Translations under genes and position numbers: made by a program | From: Flavobacterium anhuiense | GTDB taxonomy: Bacteria > Bacteroidota > Bacteroidia > Flavobacteriales > Flavobacteriaceae | Assembly: GCF_004151235.1 (NCBI RefSeq) | Contig: NZ_JUIV01000008.1 | Coordinates: 1-64,000 of the forward strand | Length of the DNA stretch: 64,000 bases | Direction: 5' to 3' | Notes under the pieces: generated by a model | What the model was told of the DNA's origin: nothing | Databases searched by the model: none | Seen by the model: only the letters and a program-made list of their open reading frames with translations | In this document: in pieces, positions 41,678 through 50,993 of the stretch | Position numbering within the stretch: the stretch's first letter is position 1 | Layout of the letters: every line of letters starts with the position of its first letter

Positions 41678-43456
41678 TTAAAGTAATTCTTTTTCCGAAA
41701 GTTGTTTTAAATATAACGATGCGTAATATCCTTCTTGATTTATTAATTGATTATGAGAACCTTGTTGAATTATCTTACCATCTTCGAGAATAATAATTTT
41801 GTCTGCATTCTTGGCAGATGATACTCGATGGCTCACAATTATAGTTGTTTTGTCTTTAGAAATTTCGAATAAATTATTCAAAATCATTTCTTCGGTTTCG
41901 GTATCCACAGCAGACAAACAATCGTCAAAAAGTAAAATTGCAGGGTTTTTAATAATGGCTCTTGCAATAGAAACACGTTGTTTTTGTCCACCAGAAAGTG
42001 TAATTCCTCTTTCTCCTAAAACGGTGTCGTACTGTTTATTAAATGCAATAATATTGTCGTGAACAACTGCATTTTTAGCCGCTTTGATTACTTCTTCATC
42101 AGTTGCGTTTTGATTTCCGAATTTGATATTGTTTTTAATCGTATCAGAAAATAAGAAAGCGTCTTGGGGCACGATTCCGATATTATTGCGAAGATCATTT
42201 AAGTTTAAAGTGCTGATTTCGTTTTCGTCAATTTTCACTTCTCCTTCGGTTACATCATACAATCTTGAAATCAAAGAAAGAATAGTCGATTTTCCAGAAC
42301 CTGTTTTTCCTAAGATTGCCAATGTTTCTCCTTTTTTTACTGTAAAAGAAACATTTTTCAAAGCTTCAATATTAGTATCCTGATAGGTGAAAGAAACATT
42401 TTCAAAAGAGATATTTCCTTGGATTTCTGAAGTGTTTTCATTGTTGTTTTTGATTTCTGGTTCAATTTTCAAAAATTCATTTAGACGTTTCTGAGAAGCC
42501 TCCGCTTCTTGAACCATAGAAGAAACCCATCCTAAAGAAGCAACGGGCCAAGTCAGCATGTTTACATATAATATGAACTCTGCGATTGTTCCGATATTTG
42601 GAATACTTCCGTTGATGTACATGACACCTCCAAAATAAATTACAACCAAATTACTGATTCCAATAAGTGCAATCATTAAAGGGCCGAATAATGATTGAAC
42701 TCTTGCTAAACTTAAGCTTTTGCGTTTGCTTTCTTCGGCAAGATCAACCATATTATTTTGATGCTGATTTTCTAAAGAATACGCTTTTATAACTCGAATG
42801 CCTGAAAATATTTCCTGTGTAAAACTAGAAACTTTAGAAAGATATTGTTGGAATGTAGTGCTACGTTTATTGATTTCTGAGCTTAACTTGAAAATACAAT
42901 AAGAAAGAATTGGTAACGGCAATATAGTATATAAGGTAAGCAGCGGCGATACATTATACATATATAATATAACGATGGCAAAACGGATAGCTGTATTTAT
43001 AGTATACATTACGGCTGGCCCAACATACATACGAACTTTTGAAACGTCTTCGCTGATACGGTTCATTAAGTCTCCAGTTCTATTTTGTTTGTAGAAATTT
43101 TGTGAAAGATTTTCGTATTGTCTAAAAACTTCATTTTTTAAGTCAAACTCAATATGGCGCGACATTACAATTAAAGTCTGGCGCATTAAAAAGGTTAAAA
43201 ATCCAGCAACAATCGTAGTTCCTATGATAAGTAGCACATTATGAATGAGATCCTGACGAAAAGTAGCGATTACAATTTCTGATTTTTGATCTGCAGCAGA
43301 GAGTTTGTCAAAATTCTCAATAGCGTTTAAAGACTTGCTAATGAGCTTTGGAGTAAATAGAGAAAATATTTGTGCGATTATGGTGATTAAAATTCCAAGC
43401 GAAAAACTGTATTTATATTTGATGAAATATTTGTTTAAATAGCTTAATTCTTTCAT
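41678..43456 (-). CDS. ABC exporter, fused permease/ATPase
   Basis: A 592-residue half-transporter. The permease domain (about 1-320) has six hydrophobic segments. The ATPase (about 345-585) has Walker A GKTGSGKST, Q-loop, signature LSGGQKQR, Walker B LLFDDCLS and the H-loop (VSHR). It must dimerise (as homodimer or with a partner) and belongs to the MsbA/LmrA-type exporters. No partner ABC gene is adjacent. The exported compound is unknown. The start follows immediately upstream of an AT-rich gap. Confidence 0.93.
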   Translation of the reverse strand: MKELSYLNKYFIKYKYSFSLGILITIIAQIFSLFTPKLISKSLNAIENFDKLSAADQKSEIVIATFRQDLIHNVLLIIGTTIVAGFLTFLMRQTLIVMSRHIEFDLKNEVFRQYENLSQNFYKQNRTGDLMNRISEDVSKVRMYVGPAVMYTINTAIRFAIVILYMYNVSPLLTLYTILPLPILSYCIFKLSSEINKRSTTFQQYLSKVSSFTQEIFSGIRVIKAYSLENQHQNNMVDLAEESKRKSLSLARVQSLFGPLMIALIGISNLVVIYFGGVMYINGSIPNIGTIAEFILYVNMLTWPVASLGWVSSMVQEAEASQKRLNEFLKIEPEIKNNNENTSEIQGNISFENVSFTYQDTNIEALKNVSFTVKKGETLAILGKTGSGKSTILSLISRLYDVTEGEVKIDENEISTLNLNDLRNNIGIVPQDAFLFSDTIKNNIKFGNQNATDEEVIKAAKNAVVHDNIIAFNKQYDTVLGERGITLSGGQKQRVSIARAIIKNPAILLFDDCLSAVDTETEEMILNNLFEISKDKTTIIVSHRVSSAKNADKIIILEDGKIIQQGSHNQLINQEGYYASLYLKQLSEKELL

Positions 43457-43602
43457 TTTTTTAAGAAATATGATATTGAATTGATTTAGATTTAAGAATT
43501 ATTATTAAATAAAATTATAATAATTTGCGATTTAATCAAGACAATAATATTGTAAAATTGTTATTTTAAAGACAAAAAATTAGCGCATGTGTATTTTTTA
43601 AT

Positions 43603-43610
43603 TATGTTTG
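43603..43610 (+). promoter_or_regulatory. Candidate -7 box for the leucine dehydrogenase gene
   Basis: TATGTTTG fits TAnnTTTG, 51 bp upstream of the ATG. The surrounding 43457-43660 gap holds no other recognisable feature. Confidence 0.4.
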
Positions 43611-43660
43611 AGAAGTCTTTTTGACGAATTCATAATTTTAACCTAATTAATACTAGCGCT

Positions 43661-44767
43661 ATGGATGCAACTTTCGCAACTGGAAAGGAACTTCAAAAAA
43701 TGGATCCTGTTTTTGGTCAATTATCTTTTGACGATCACGAACAAATTGTATTTTGCAATGACAAAGATACAGGTTTAAAAGCAATTATTGGTATTCATAA
43801 TTCGGTTATGGGGCCAGCTTTGGGAGGAACCAGAATGTGGAATTATAACACAGAATGGGAAGCTTTAAACGATGTTTTACGTCTATCTAGAGGTATGACG
43901 TTTAAATCTGCCATTACTGGACTTAATATTGGTGGAGGTAAAGCCGTTATTATCGGTGATGCTAAAACTCAAAAAACACCTGAATTAATGCGTAAGTTTG
44001 GTGAATTCGTTCACTCACTTAGCGGAAGATATATTACTGCAGAAGATGTCGGAATGGAAACTAAAGACATGGATACTGTAAGAGATGTAACGCCTTATGT
44101 TACTGGGATTTCTGAAGAAAGAGGTGGTTCTGGAAACCCTTCTCCTGTAACTGCTTACGGTGTTTATTTAGGTATGAAAGCTGCAGCTAAAAGTCAGTTT
44201 GGAACTGATGTTTTAGACGGTAAAAAAGTTTTGGTACAAGGAATTGGACACGTGGGTGAAACTTTGGTTGATTATTTAACTAAAGAAGGAGCGCAGGTAA
44301 CTATTTCTGATATCAACGAAGAAAAATTATACCAAGTTGCTTCAAAATACAATGCAACAATTTATACTGGCGAAGATTTATATACTGCAGATGTTGATAT
44401 CTACGCGCCATGTGCAATGGGAGCAACAATCAATGATAGTACAGTAGATAAAATTAAAGCTAAAGTTATTGCTGGTGCAGCAAACAACCAATTAGCTGAC
44501 GAAAATGTTCACGGAGCAAGATTACAGGAAAGAGGAATTTTATACGCTCCAGATTTCTTAATCAATGCTGGTGGAATTATCAATGTTTATGCTGAATTGG
44601 CAAACTACGGTAAAGCTGAAATCATGAGCAAAACAGAAAATATCTATAATACAACTTTAGAAATTATAGATTTTGCTGCTAAAAATAATATCACAACTCA
44701 TAAAGCGGCACTTACAATTGCTCAAAATCGTATCGATCAAAGAAGAATCGAGAATGCGGCTAAGTAA
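43661..44767 (+). CDS. Glu/Leu/Phe/Val dehydrogenase (leucine dehydrogenase type)
   Basis: A 368-residue amino-acid dehydrogenase. The substrate domain has GPALGGTRMW and the catalytic lysine region GGGKAVI, then TAEDVGM. The NAD Rossmann domain has GIGHVGETLVDYL and SDINEEKL. Length and motifs resemble leucine/branched-chain dehydrogenases, which oxidatively deaminate L-Leu/Val/Ile using NAD. A relation to HMG-CoA lyase at 58.4 kb (leucine catabolism) is possible but they are 14 kb apart. It is monocistronic. Confidence 0.9.
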   Translation: MDATFATGKELQKMDPVFGQLSFDDHEQIVFCNDKDTGLKAIIGIHNSVMGPALGGTRMWNYNTEWEALNDVLRLSRGMTFKSAITGLNIGGGKAVIIGDAKTQKTPELMRKFGEFVHSLSGRYITAEDVGMETKDMDTVRDVTPYVTGISEERGGSGNPSPVTAYGVYLGMKAAAKSQFGTDVLDGKKVLVQGIGHVGETLVDYLTKEGAQVTISDINEEKLYQVASKYNATIYTGEDLYTADVDIYAPCAMGATINDSTVDKIKAKVIAGAANNQLADENVHGARLQERGILYAPDFLINAGGIINVYAELANYGKAEIMSKTENIYNTTLEIIDFAAKNNITTHKAALTIAQNRIDQRRIENAAK

Positions 44768-44810
44768 TTAAGTGTTCAGTGTTCACTTTTTTTAGTGTTC
44801 AGTCTTAAAG

Positions 44811-44842
44811 TCTCAGTTTGCAGTTTTATCTGTAAACTGAGA
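44811..44842 (+). terminator. Terminator of the leucine dehydrogenase gene
   Basis: TCTCAGTTT pairs with AAACTGAGA with further pairing inward, then a T run. The rest of the gap to 44940 is CAGT/CTGA-rich repeat sequence. Confidence 0.75.
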
Positions 44843-44981
44843 TTTTTTTTTATCTGTATACTAAGAGTGAATACTTAGATTCTGACCACTGCATACTGTG
44901 AGTGACCACTAAATTCTGAAAACTGATCACTAAAACAGCTACTTTTTTACGAATTAATTTTAAAATACGCATCAAAAGTTA

Positions 44982-44989
44982 TACTTTTG
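44982..44989 (+). promoter_or_regulatory. Candidate -7 box for nusB
   Basis: TACTTTTG fits TAnnTTTG, 29 bp upstream of the GTG start at 45018. Confidence 0.45.
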
Positions 44990-45017
44990 CAGACTAATTT
45001 TTAAATGTTCTTACACG

Positions 45018-45962
45018 GTGGTAAATAGAAGACACATACGCGTTAAAGTAATGCAATCCATTTATGCAATGCACCAAAGCGGTTCTGATAATATGGAAAA
45101 AGAAGAGAAATTCCTTTTTTATAGCATAGATAATATTCAGGACTTATATCTTATAATGCTTTCTTCATTGATAGAAATTTGCAAAAAAGAAGCTGTCTAT
45201 TTGCATCTATCAAGTAAAAAACACCTTGCTACTCCAGCAGAACGTAATCCGAACGAAAAGTTCATCAAAAACAAAATCTTCCAGCTTTTAGCAGAAAGTA
45301 ATTCTCTTAGCATTGCTTTAGAAAATCGTAAAATTAATAACTGGTCTTTAAACGACGATTATATTATTTTGCTTTTAAATGATGTTAAAGCAAGCGATAT
45401 CTACAAAAAATACATGTCGAATAATGTAAATACATTTGAAGAAGACAGACAATTCATCATTGATTTGTTTGAAAATGTTATTGTTCCGAATGAAAAATTG
45501 TATGAGTATTTAGAGGACGATAAATTAACTTGGGTTGATGATATTCCAGTTGTAAACACGCACATCATTAAACAATTGAAAGCCATTAAAACTGAAGATC
45601 CAGACGATTTCAGAGTGCCAAAATTGTATAAAGATGTTGAAGATAAAGATTTTGCAAAAGATCTGTTTAGAAGAACAGTTTTAAATGAAAGCGCTTTTGC
45701 AAAAGAGTACGAAGATAAAACGCCAAACTGGGACAGTGACCGTATTGCTGAAATTGATACCATTATCTTGAAAATGGCAATTTGCGAGTTTGTTAAATTT
45801 CCTTCAATTCCAGTAAAAGTAACTCTTAACGAATATTTAGAAATTGCAAAAGAGTATTCTACACCAAAAAGTAGTATTTTTATCAACGGAATTTTGGATA
45901 ATCTTGTTAAAGAGCTTACGGCTAATAAGAAGATGCTAAAAACGGGAAGAGGGTTAATGTAA
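45018..45962 (+). CDS. nusB: Transcription antitermination factor NusB, extended
   Basis: A 314-residue protein starting at GTG (MVNRRHIRVKVMQSIYAM), which is the family N-terminus. The C-terminal third has the usual NusB helices (EIDTIILKMAICEFVKFPSIPVKVTLNEYLEIAKEYS). About 150 residues lie between these parts, so it is about twice the length of E. coli NusB. This long form is normal for Bacteroidetes. It acts in rRNA antitermination with NusE. yajC follows about 110 bp downstream. Confidence 0.92.
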   Translation: MVNRRHIRVKVMQSIYAMHQSGSDNMEKEEKFLFYSIDNIQDLYLIMLSSLIEICKKEAVYLHLSSKKHLATPAERNPNEKFIKNKIFQLLAESNSLSIALENRKINNWSLNDDYIILLLNDVKASDIYKKYMSNNVNTFEEDRQFIIDLFENVIVPNEKLYEYLEDDKLTWVDDIPVVNTHIIKQLKAIKTEDPDDFRVPKLYKDVEDKDFAKDLFRRTVLNESAFAKEYEDKTPNWDSDRIAEIDTIILKMAICEFVKFPSIPVKVTLNEYLEIAKEYSTPKSSIFINGILDNLVKELTANKKMLKTGRGLM

Positions 45963-46073
45963 AAGTTGGGAAAAACCAATTTTAAATGACAGATTCCAAC
46001 TGCTTTTTCTCTCTGAGCGGAGTCGAAGAGTTAAAAGAAAATATTAAATATAAATCAAAAATAAATTTAAATT

Positions 46074-46349
46074 ATGGGACAATTATCTCAATTTGCGCCA
46101 TTCCTTTTAATGTTCGTGGTAATCTATTTCTTCATGATTAGACCACAGCAAAAAAGAGCTAAAAACGAAAAAGAATTTGAAAGCAACCTTAAAGTAGGTG
46201 ATAAAATAGTTACAAAAAGTGGTTTCCACGGTAAAATTGCTGAATTAGCAGAAACTACTGTTGTAATCGAAACTATGTCTGGAAAATTAAAATTAGAGCG
46301 TTCTGCTATTTCTTTAGAATTGAGCGCTGCTTTGAATAAGAAAGCATAA
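46074..46349 (+). CDS. yajC: Preprotein translocase subunit YajC
   Basis: A 91-residue inner-membrane protein. One N-terminal hydrophobic helix (about 5-23, FAPFLLMFVVIYFFMI) is followed by RPQQKRAKNEKEFE and the cytoplasmic domain with VGDKIVTKSGFHGKI. It is a Sec accessory subunit associated with SecDF. In Bacteroidetes it commonly follows nusB, as here. A terminator follows at 46369-46401. Confidence 0.93.
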   Translation: MGQLSQFAPFLLMFVVIYFFMIRPQQKRAKNEKEFESNLKVGDKIVTKSGFHGKIAELAETTVVIETMSGKLKLERSAISLELSAALNKKA

Positions 46350-46368
46350 ATTTTAAATTACAATATTT

Positions 46369-46401
46369 AAATCCCAAATTCTAAATAGGAGTTTGGGATT
46401 T
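46369..46401 (+). terminator. yajC terminator
   Basis: AAATCCCAAA pairs with TTTGGGATTT over a 13-base loop, followed by a T run. Confidence 0.8.
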
Positions 46402-46415
46402 TTTTTTGTCTTGTT

Positions 46416-46639
46416 TTGTCATTTCGAACGAAGAGAGAAATCCTCGCAAGTTACTCCTCAAAGTATATCGCCAATCTTTGTAGAGTCTCTTGCGGAGATT
46501 TCTCGTTCCTCGAAATGACAAACCGTGTGAAGGAGTTATGTCATCCTGACGAAGGAAGGATCACACGCGGAAATCGGCAAAGATTTTCCGCCATACTTTG
46601 CGGAGTTTCTAGTGTGATCCTTCCTTCGTCAGGATGACA
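46416..46639. repeat. Two adjacent palindromic elements
   Basis: Element 1: TTTGTCATTTCGAACGAAGA... (46416-46450) pairs with 46489-46522 imperfectly. Element 2: TGTCATCCTGACGAAGGAAG... (46539-46566) pairs perfectly, over 28 bp, with 46612-46639. Their central portions also resemble each other in inverted orientation (CAAAGTAT...CTTTG with CAAAGATT...CTTTG). An open frame crossing 46416-46637 is produced by the repeat and is not a gene. Half copies occur at 77-123. Confidence 0.8.
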
Positions 46640-46651
46640 AAAAAAGACAAA

Positions 46652-46685
46652 ACCTTTGTCAAAGTTTTAAAACTTTGACAAAGGT
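46652..46685. repeat. Perfect 34-bp palindrome
   Basis: ACCTTTGTCAAAGTTTT (46652-46668) is followed without spacer by its exact complement (46669-46685). It follows 12 bp after the double palindrome. It could also form a hairpin terminator for the minus-strand gene at 46729. Confidence 0.85.
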
Positions 46686-46728
46686 CTCGTATAGATTGGA
46701 ATTTGGAATTTAAATATTCAAAATTAAA

Positions 46729-47316
46729 TTACCTGTATTTATCATTCAATCCCACATTTGCTAAAATCATCGGAACCACTTTTTCGATCCTTGATATCTT
46801 AGTTTTTTCCTGTTTTGCAGTTTCAATGTATTCTAAAAACTCATATTGTTTATAAGGAGAAAACTTTTCAAAAGCAGATTTCAAATCTGAGTTTTTAGCC
46901 ATTTCTGCATTTAGAAGTTCCGAAACTATTGCTTCTTTTTTTGCCGGTTTAATGACTTTTCCCTGTTTTTCGTTTTCAATCGCTTCTTTTATGTATTCCA
47001 AAATAACCGTTTCGTTTATTTCTTCTTTTGAAGAAAATCGCCATTGACGCAAAGATTTGGTTACTTCTTCCTGTGCATTTATAAGTTTCTTTTTTTCATC
47101 TTTTAAGAAAACTCCATTAAAAAACCACAAAGCAAAATAATCTTTAAATCCTCCAATTCCAAGAACATTTTTCTTTTCATAAACAAAAACTGGACCTCCC
47201 CATTTTGTGGTTTCAGTCAATTCTGTTTTGTCAATAATGGCTTTAAGAAGAATTAATTCTTCTTCCCATTGTGCGCCATATTTCCACATGCCTTTATTTT
47301 CGGATTTTGATTCCAT
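46729..47316 (-). CDS. YdeI/OmpD-associated family protein
   Basis: A 195-residue protein of the YdeI/OmdA group (DUF1801-like N-domain plus a C-terminal OmdA domain). WGGPVFVYEKKNVLGIGGFKDYFALWFFNG and the C-terminal KFSPYKQYEFLEYIETAKQ with SRIEKVVPMI are typical. Function is not established. Its start overlaps the pepT stop by 1 bp (TAATG), so translation is probably coupled with pepT. Confidence 0.82.
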   Translation of the reverse strand: MESKSENKGMWKYGAQWEEELILLKAIIDKTELTETTKWGGPVFVYEKKNVLGIGGFKDYFALWFFNGVFLKDEKKKLINAQEEVTKSLRQWRFSSKEEINETVILEYIKEAIENEKQGKVIKPAKKEAIVSELLNAEMAKNSDLKSAFEKFSPYKQYEFLEYIETAKQEKTKISRIEKVVPMILANVGLNDKYR

Positions 47317-48593
47317 TATTTTCTTTTCTTAGATTTTTCTGGCGCGTCAAAGATTCCTGGAATAGCTGTCAGTTCAGCAATTTTTACAATAACATCAGTT
47401 GCTTTTTGAATGCTTTCTGCAGGAACATATTCGTATTTTCCATGGAAATTATGTCCGCCCGCAAAAATGTTCGGACAAGGCAATCCCATAAATGATAATT
47501 GAGAACCGTCTGTACCGCCGCGAATTGGTTTAATGATCGGTTTAATGTTTAATTCTCTCATCGCTTTTTCAGCAATATCTACAATATATTTTACTGGAAG
47601 AACTTTTTCCTTCATATTGTAATATTGGTCTTTAACTTCTGCAGTTACAATATCTTCTCCAAATTTCTTTGCGAATTTTTTGTTGAATTGTTTCGCTAAT
47701 TTGTGAATCAATTCTTTTCGTTTTTCGAATTTCTTTCTGTTATGATCACGAATAATTAATTCTAAAACGGTTTCTTCAATATTCCCTTTAATGTGATGCA
47801 CATGAAAGAAACCTTCGTAGCCTCTAGTTTCTTGTGGAGTTTCGCCTTTCGGAAGTTCGTTGATAAAATCATTTGCCAAAAGCATAGAATTAATCATTTT
47901 TCCTTTTGCGTAACCCGGGTGAACGCTTTTTCCTCTGAAAGTGATTTTAGCGCCAGCTGCATTGAAATTTTCATATTCCAATTCCCCAATTTGGCTTCCA
48001 TCCATAGTGTAAGCCCATTGCGCTCCAAATTTTTCTACATCAAAATGATGCGCTCCACGACCAATTTCTTCGTCTGGAGTAAAACCAATTCTGATTTTTC
48101 CGTGTTTAATTTCTGGATGCTGAATAAGATATTCCATTGCCGAAACAATTTCAGTAATTCCAGCTTTGTCGTCAGCACCTAACAAAGTTGTTCCGTCAGT
48201 TGTAATGATGGTTTGACCTTTATATAATAATAAATCTTTGAAGTAATCTGGAGATAAAACAATGTTTTTCTCAGCATTCAAAACGATATCTTTTCCGTCG
48301 TAGTTTTCAACGATTTGTGGTTTTACATTTGCTCCACTAAAGTCAGGAGAAGTATCAAAATGAGAAACAAAACCTATTGTTGGCACTTCATGATCAACGT
48401 TGCTTGGAAGCGTTGCCATGATGTAGGCTTTGTCGTCAATCGTTACGTCTTCAAGACCAATTGCTTTTAGTTCGTCAACTAATTTATTGGCTAGATTCCA
48501 TTGTTTTTGTGTGCTTGGAGTTGTTTGTGAATTTGGATCCGATTCAGTGTCAATTGTTACATAACTGATAAAGCGATCTATGATATGTTGCAT
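47316..48593 (-). CDS. pepT: Tripeptide aminopeptidase (peptidase T)
   Basis: A 425-residue M20 zinc aminopeptidase that removes the N-terminal residue of tripeptides in the cytoplasm. Metal-site stretches are [31 protein letters not shown] and [17 protein letters not shown], with a late GGTDGS and AGGHNFHG. The dimerisation domain lies between about 205 and 320. Length is normal. Its promoter has -7 box TATATTTG at 48610-48617. The YdeI-like gene is coupled downstream. Confidence 0.93.
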   Translation of the reverse strand: MQHIIDRFISYVTIDTESDPNSQTTPSTQKQWNLANKLVDELKAIGLEDVTIDDKAYIMATLPSNVDHEVPTIGFVSHFDTSPDFSGANVKPQIVENYDGKDIVLNAEKNIVLSPDYFKDLLLYKGQTIITTDGTTLLGADDKAGITEIVSAMEYLIQHPEIKHGKIRIGFTPDEEIGRGAHHFDVEKFGAQWAYTMDGSQIGELEYENFNAAGAKITFRGKSVHPGYAKGKMINSMLLANDFINELPKGETPQETRGYEGFFHVHHIKGNIEETVLELIIRDHNRKKFEKRKELIHKLAKQFNKKFAKKFGEDIVTAEVKDQYYNMKEKVLPVKYIVDIAEKAMRELNIKPIIKPIRGGTDGSQLSFMGLPCPNIFAGGHNFHGKYEYVPAESIQKATDVIVKIAELTAIPGIFDAPEKSKKRK

Positions 48594-48609
48594 TTTTTTG
48601 AATTTTTAG

Positions 48610-48617
48610 CAAATATA
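48610..48617 (-). promoter_or_regulatory. Candidate -7 box for pepT
   Basis: Minus-strand TATATTTG fits TAnnTTTG, 17 bp from the pepT ATG. Confidence 0.45.
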
Positions 48618-48669
48618 GAAAAATTTTTCTGCTGTAAAATTTAGCTTCCTAATATCTGAATTAATAAAA

Positions 48670-48695
48670 AAAGGGATTCTAAATTGAATCCCTTT
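48670..48695 (-). terminator. Terminator of the sulfatase/FGE cluster
   Basis: AAAGGGATTC (48670-48679) pairs exactly with GAATCCCTTT (48686-48695), with an A run on plus giving a minus-strand T tract, 17 bp past the stop of the formylglycine-generating enzyme. Confidence 0.8.
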
Positions 48696-48712
48696 CTGGT
48701 ATTTTAAGTTTG

Positions 48713-49843
48713 TTATTTGCTTTTTACGCATCTAAAACCAACGTGATTGGCGGCAGATCTGATTTCGCCTTTTCCTCTTGTTCCCACCATGTATCGAGTG
48801 CAATATTGGTCAGTGCATAAAAATGAACCGCCACGGTGAACGCGTTTTACTTCAGAAGGATCATTAGGATCGTAATAAGCGCTTGGTCCTTGCGGATTTT
48901 TTGTTACTTTACCGCTTTCCGCTAATGATTTGTAATAATCTACGCTGTACCAATCGTTTACCCATTCCCAAACATTCCCAGCCATATCATACAAGCCATA
49001 TCCATTTGGAGCGTATTGTCTTGTTGGAGCAATTCCTTTAAATCCGTCTTCTCCAGTATCGCCATCTTTTATTGGAAAATGTCCTTGGTAAATATTAGCT
49101 TGAAATTTACCTTTAGGTTTTAAGTCATTCCCCCAAGCGTATAAATTTCCAGTTTTCCCCCCGCGTGCTGCAAATTCCCATTCTGCTTCTGTCGGAAGTC
49201 TTTTTCCTGCCCATTTTGCGTAAGCAGCAGCATCTTCATAGACAACATGCACAACAGGGTATTTTTCTTTTCCTTTAATGGTGCTTTGCGGGCCTTCTGG
49301 ATGTCTCCAATCAGCTCCTGGCTCATAACGCCACCATTGCAAGAAATTATTCAAATTAACTGCAGAAGGCGTAGGAGTGAAGACAACAGAACCTGTAATT
49401 AAATCTTCTTCGTTTGCCGTTGGAAATTCTTCTTTTGTTGGTTTTTGTTCCGCAACAGTTACATAACCAGTGGCTTTTACAAATTTTTCAAATTCTTCGT
49501 TTGTTACTTCAGTTTCATCCATATAATAACCATCGACATAAACTCTGTGAATTGGAGCAGCATCTTTGGTAACGCCTTTTATGCTGCATAAACTTTCGTC
49601 TTCAACATTTGTGCCCATTGAGAATTCGCCACCAGGAATCCAAACCATGCCTTTTGGTGCTTTTTCAGTAGGTTTAAATTTGTTTTCTATAGTGGGCTTA
49701 AATTCAGATTCTACTGTACTAGGTGTTTCATGACATTCTACAGCTGTTTTTTCTGGTTTATCTGTAAATCTAGTATAACTGTAAGCAATTGAAATAATGG
49801 ATAATGTGAGTAACGCAAAAATCCAAAAGGTTTTGTTTTTCAT
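48713..49843 (-). CDS. Formylglycine-generating enzyme (sulfatase maturase)
   Basis: A 376-residue SUMF1/FGE-family protein with an N-terminal membrane anchor or signal (about 5-23). The core runs from GMVWIPGGEFSMGTN (about 60) to the end. The active-site motif GGSFLCTDQYC carries Cys343 and Cys348, the Cx4C pair of copper-dependent oxygen-using FGEs, so this is probably a true maturase and not a catalytically dead SUMF1 relative. It would oxidise the sulfatase cysteine (CSPTR) to formylglycine. It is the last gene of the sulfatase cluster and has its terminator. Confidence 0.88.
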   Translation of the reverse strand: MKNKTFWIFALLTLSIISIAYSYTRFTDKPEKTAVECHETPSTVESEFKPTIENKFKPTEKAPKGMVWIPGGEFSMGTNVEDESLCSIKGVTKDAAPIHRVYVDGYYMDETEVTNEEFEKFVKATGYVTVAEQKPTKEEFPTANEEDLITGSVVFTPTPSAVNLNNFLQWWRYEPGADWRHPEGPQSTIKGKEKYPVVHVVYEDAAAYAKWAGKRLPTEAEWEFAARGGKTGNLYAWGNDLKPKGKFQANIYQGHFPIKDGDTGEDGFKGIAPTRQYAPNGYGLYDMAGNVWEWVNDWYSVDYYKSLAESGKVTKNPQGPSAYYDPNDPSEVKRVHRGGSFLCTDQYCTRYMVGTRGKGEIRSAANHVGFRCVKSK

Positions 49844-49939
49844 GGTTTATTATTTTTGAGCTTATAATGGTTGTCAATAGCGGGTATAAAATTAGACAAA
49901 TAACTTTAAACTTATAGTAATTTTATAGAATTAATAAAA

Positions 49940-50920
49940 TTAATTATCTTTCTCAACTGACACTACCTCATACTTATCTTTTCCGTCAATTTGCACAGGC
50001 TGGTAATACGTTTCGCCAAATTTTACATATTTAGCATCGCCTATTGTAACTTCTTCTCCGCCTTCAGGCAATTTCTCCACAATAGTTCCCGCTGTAGGAG
50101 CAACTACAGTATATTTCCCGCCATCTTTTTCATAATATGTTCCTCCGTAATAATAATTATTTACCGTTCCCGTATTTACTGTTTCTGCTCCGCTAGGGAT
50201 ATTGTTTACGGTACCTCCAACTGGTGCAGGAACTGCCGTATAGCCACCATTAGTAGAGGTATACCAAACTCCTTGGTCGTAGTGATACTTCTCGTTTTGT
50301 ACACTTACAATAATTGCTGTAGTTGCCAATGTCGCTACAAAAAATCCCCAAGGATGCCAAACCGGACCCCAATAAAAAGGCACATAAGGACGAGGATAAT
50401 ATGGATGGTAACAATTATATCTGTAACCGCCATACACATAAGGTGGGCGTGTATATGGTCTATATCCTGGACGAACTACAGTATTTCGGTTATTGCGAAC
50501 ATGAACGCTATTGTTAACATTAATATTAACGTTATTTCTGTTTCTGTTAACCGTATTGCCGCTTATATTAGTATTTCTGTTGCCTACATTGTTGCGGTTG
50601 ACAGTATTGTTTCTATTTACAGCGTTATTCCTGTTGGAATTGTTGGATGGTCTTGTAATTTGAGTCCCAGAATTATTAGCACCAGGTCTGGTTGTTGCAG
50701 GCCTCGTCGTTGCTGCGGGTCTTGATACATTGGGTCTAGATTGAGTAGCAGGTCTTGCTTGTCTGGTATGCGTTGCACCTCCGCCAGATCTATTGAATCC
50801 TCCACCGCCTGCGCCTCCACGGTGACGTTGCGCTAAGCCATCAATTGAAATAAAGAAAAGGCTTGCAGTTAAGCACATTAAAAGTGCCAGTTTTTTTACT
50901 GTTTTGGATATGTTTTTCAT
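49940..50920 (-). CDS. DUF6515 family Asn/Arg-rich secreted protein
   Basis: A 326-residue protein with signal peptide (to about 30, ending LAQ), then a low-complexity region (about 32-150) rich in Arg/Pro/Asn/Thr, including repeats of NRNN and VNRNN. A Tyr/Pro-rich PYYPRPY patch leads to one hydrophobic segment (FFVATLATTAIIVSV, about 195-210). The C-terminal half has three or four related YYxxxGxxY/xVxxP strands of DUF6515. It is probably envelope-associated; function is unknown. It shares strand and spacing (about 75-95 bp gaps) with the FGE and porin genes. Confidence 0.78.
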   Translation of the reverse strand: MKNISKTVKKLALLMCLTASLFFISIDGLAQRHRGGAGGGGFNRSGGGATHTRQARPATQSRPNVSRPAATTRPATTRPGANNSGTQITRPSNNSNRNNAVNRNNTVNRNNVGNRNTNISGNTVNRNRNNVNINVNNSVHVRNNRNTVVRPGYRPYTRPPYVYGGYRYNCYHPYYPRPYVPFYWGPVWHPWGFFVATLATTAIIVSVQNEKYHYDQGVWYTSTNGGYTAVPAPVGGTVNNIPSGAETVNTGTVNNYYYGGTYYEKDGGKYTVVAPTAGTIVEKLPEGGEEVTIGDAKYVKFGETYYQPVQIDGKDKYEVVSVEKDN

Positions 50921-50993
50921 ATTCAGTAATTTATGGTGATTTAAAGTTATGAAAAAAAATGTTCGATTTATGTTAATGGGCTAAAAGTTTAAA

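Noticed and set aside
44770..44930. Possible tandem regulatory array after the leucine dehydrogenase gene
   Set aside because: The CAGT/CTGA motifs are irregular in spacing and form a terminator-like hairpin; no phased operator pattern was found.
46416..46637. A 73-codon plus-strand open frame with Arg/Ser-rich product
   Set aside because: It runs through the two palindromic elements and its composition is explained by the repeat sequence.
49991..50725. A 244-codon plus-strand frame opposite the DUF6515 gene
   Set aside because: The length comes from the low-complexity Asn/Arg codons read in antisense; the minus-strand protein has a signal peptide and recognisable domains.
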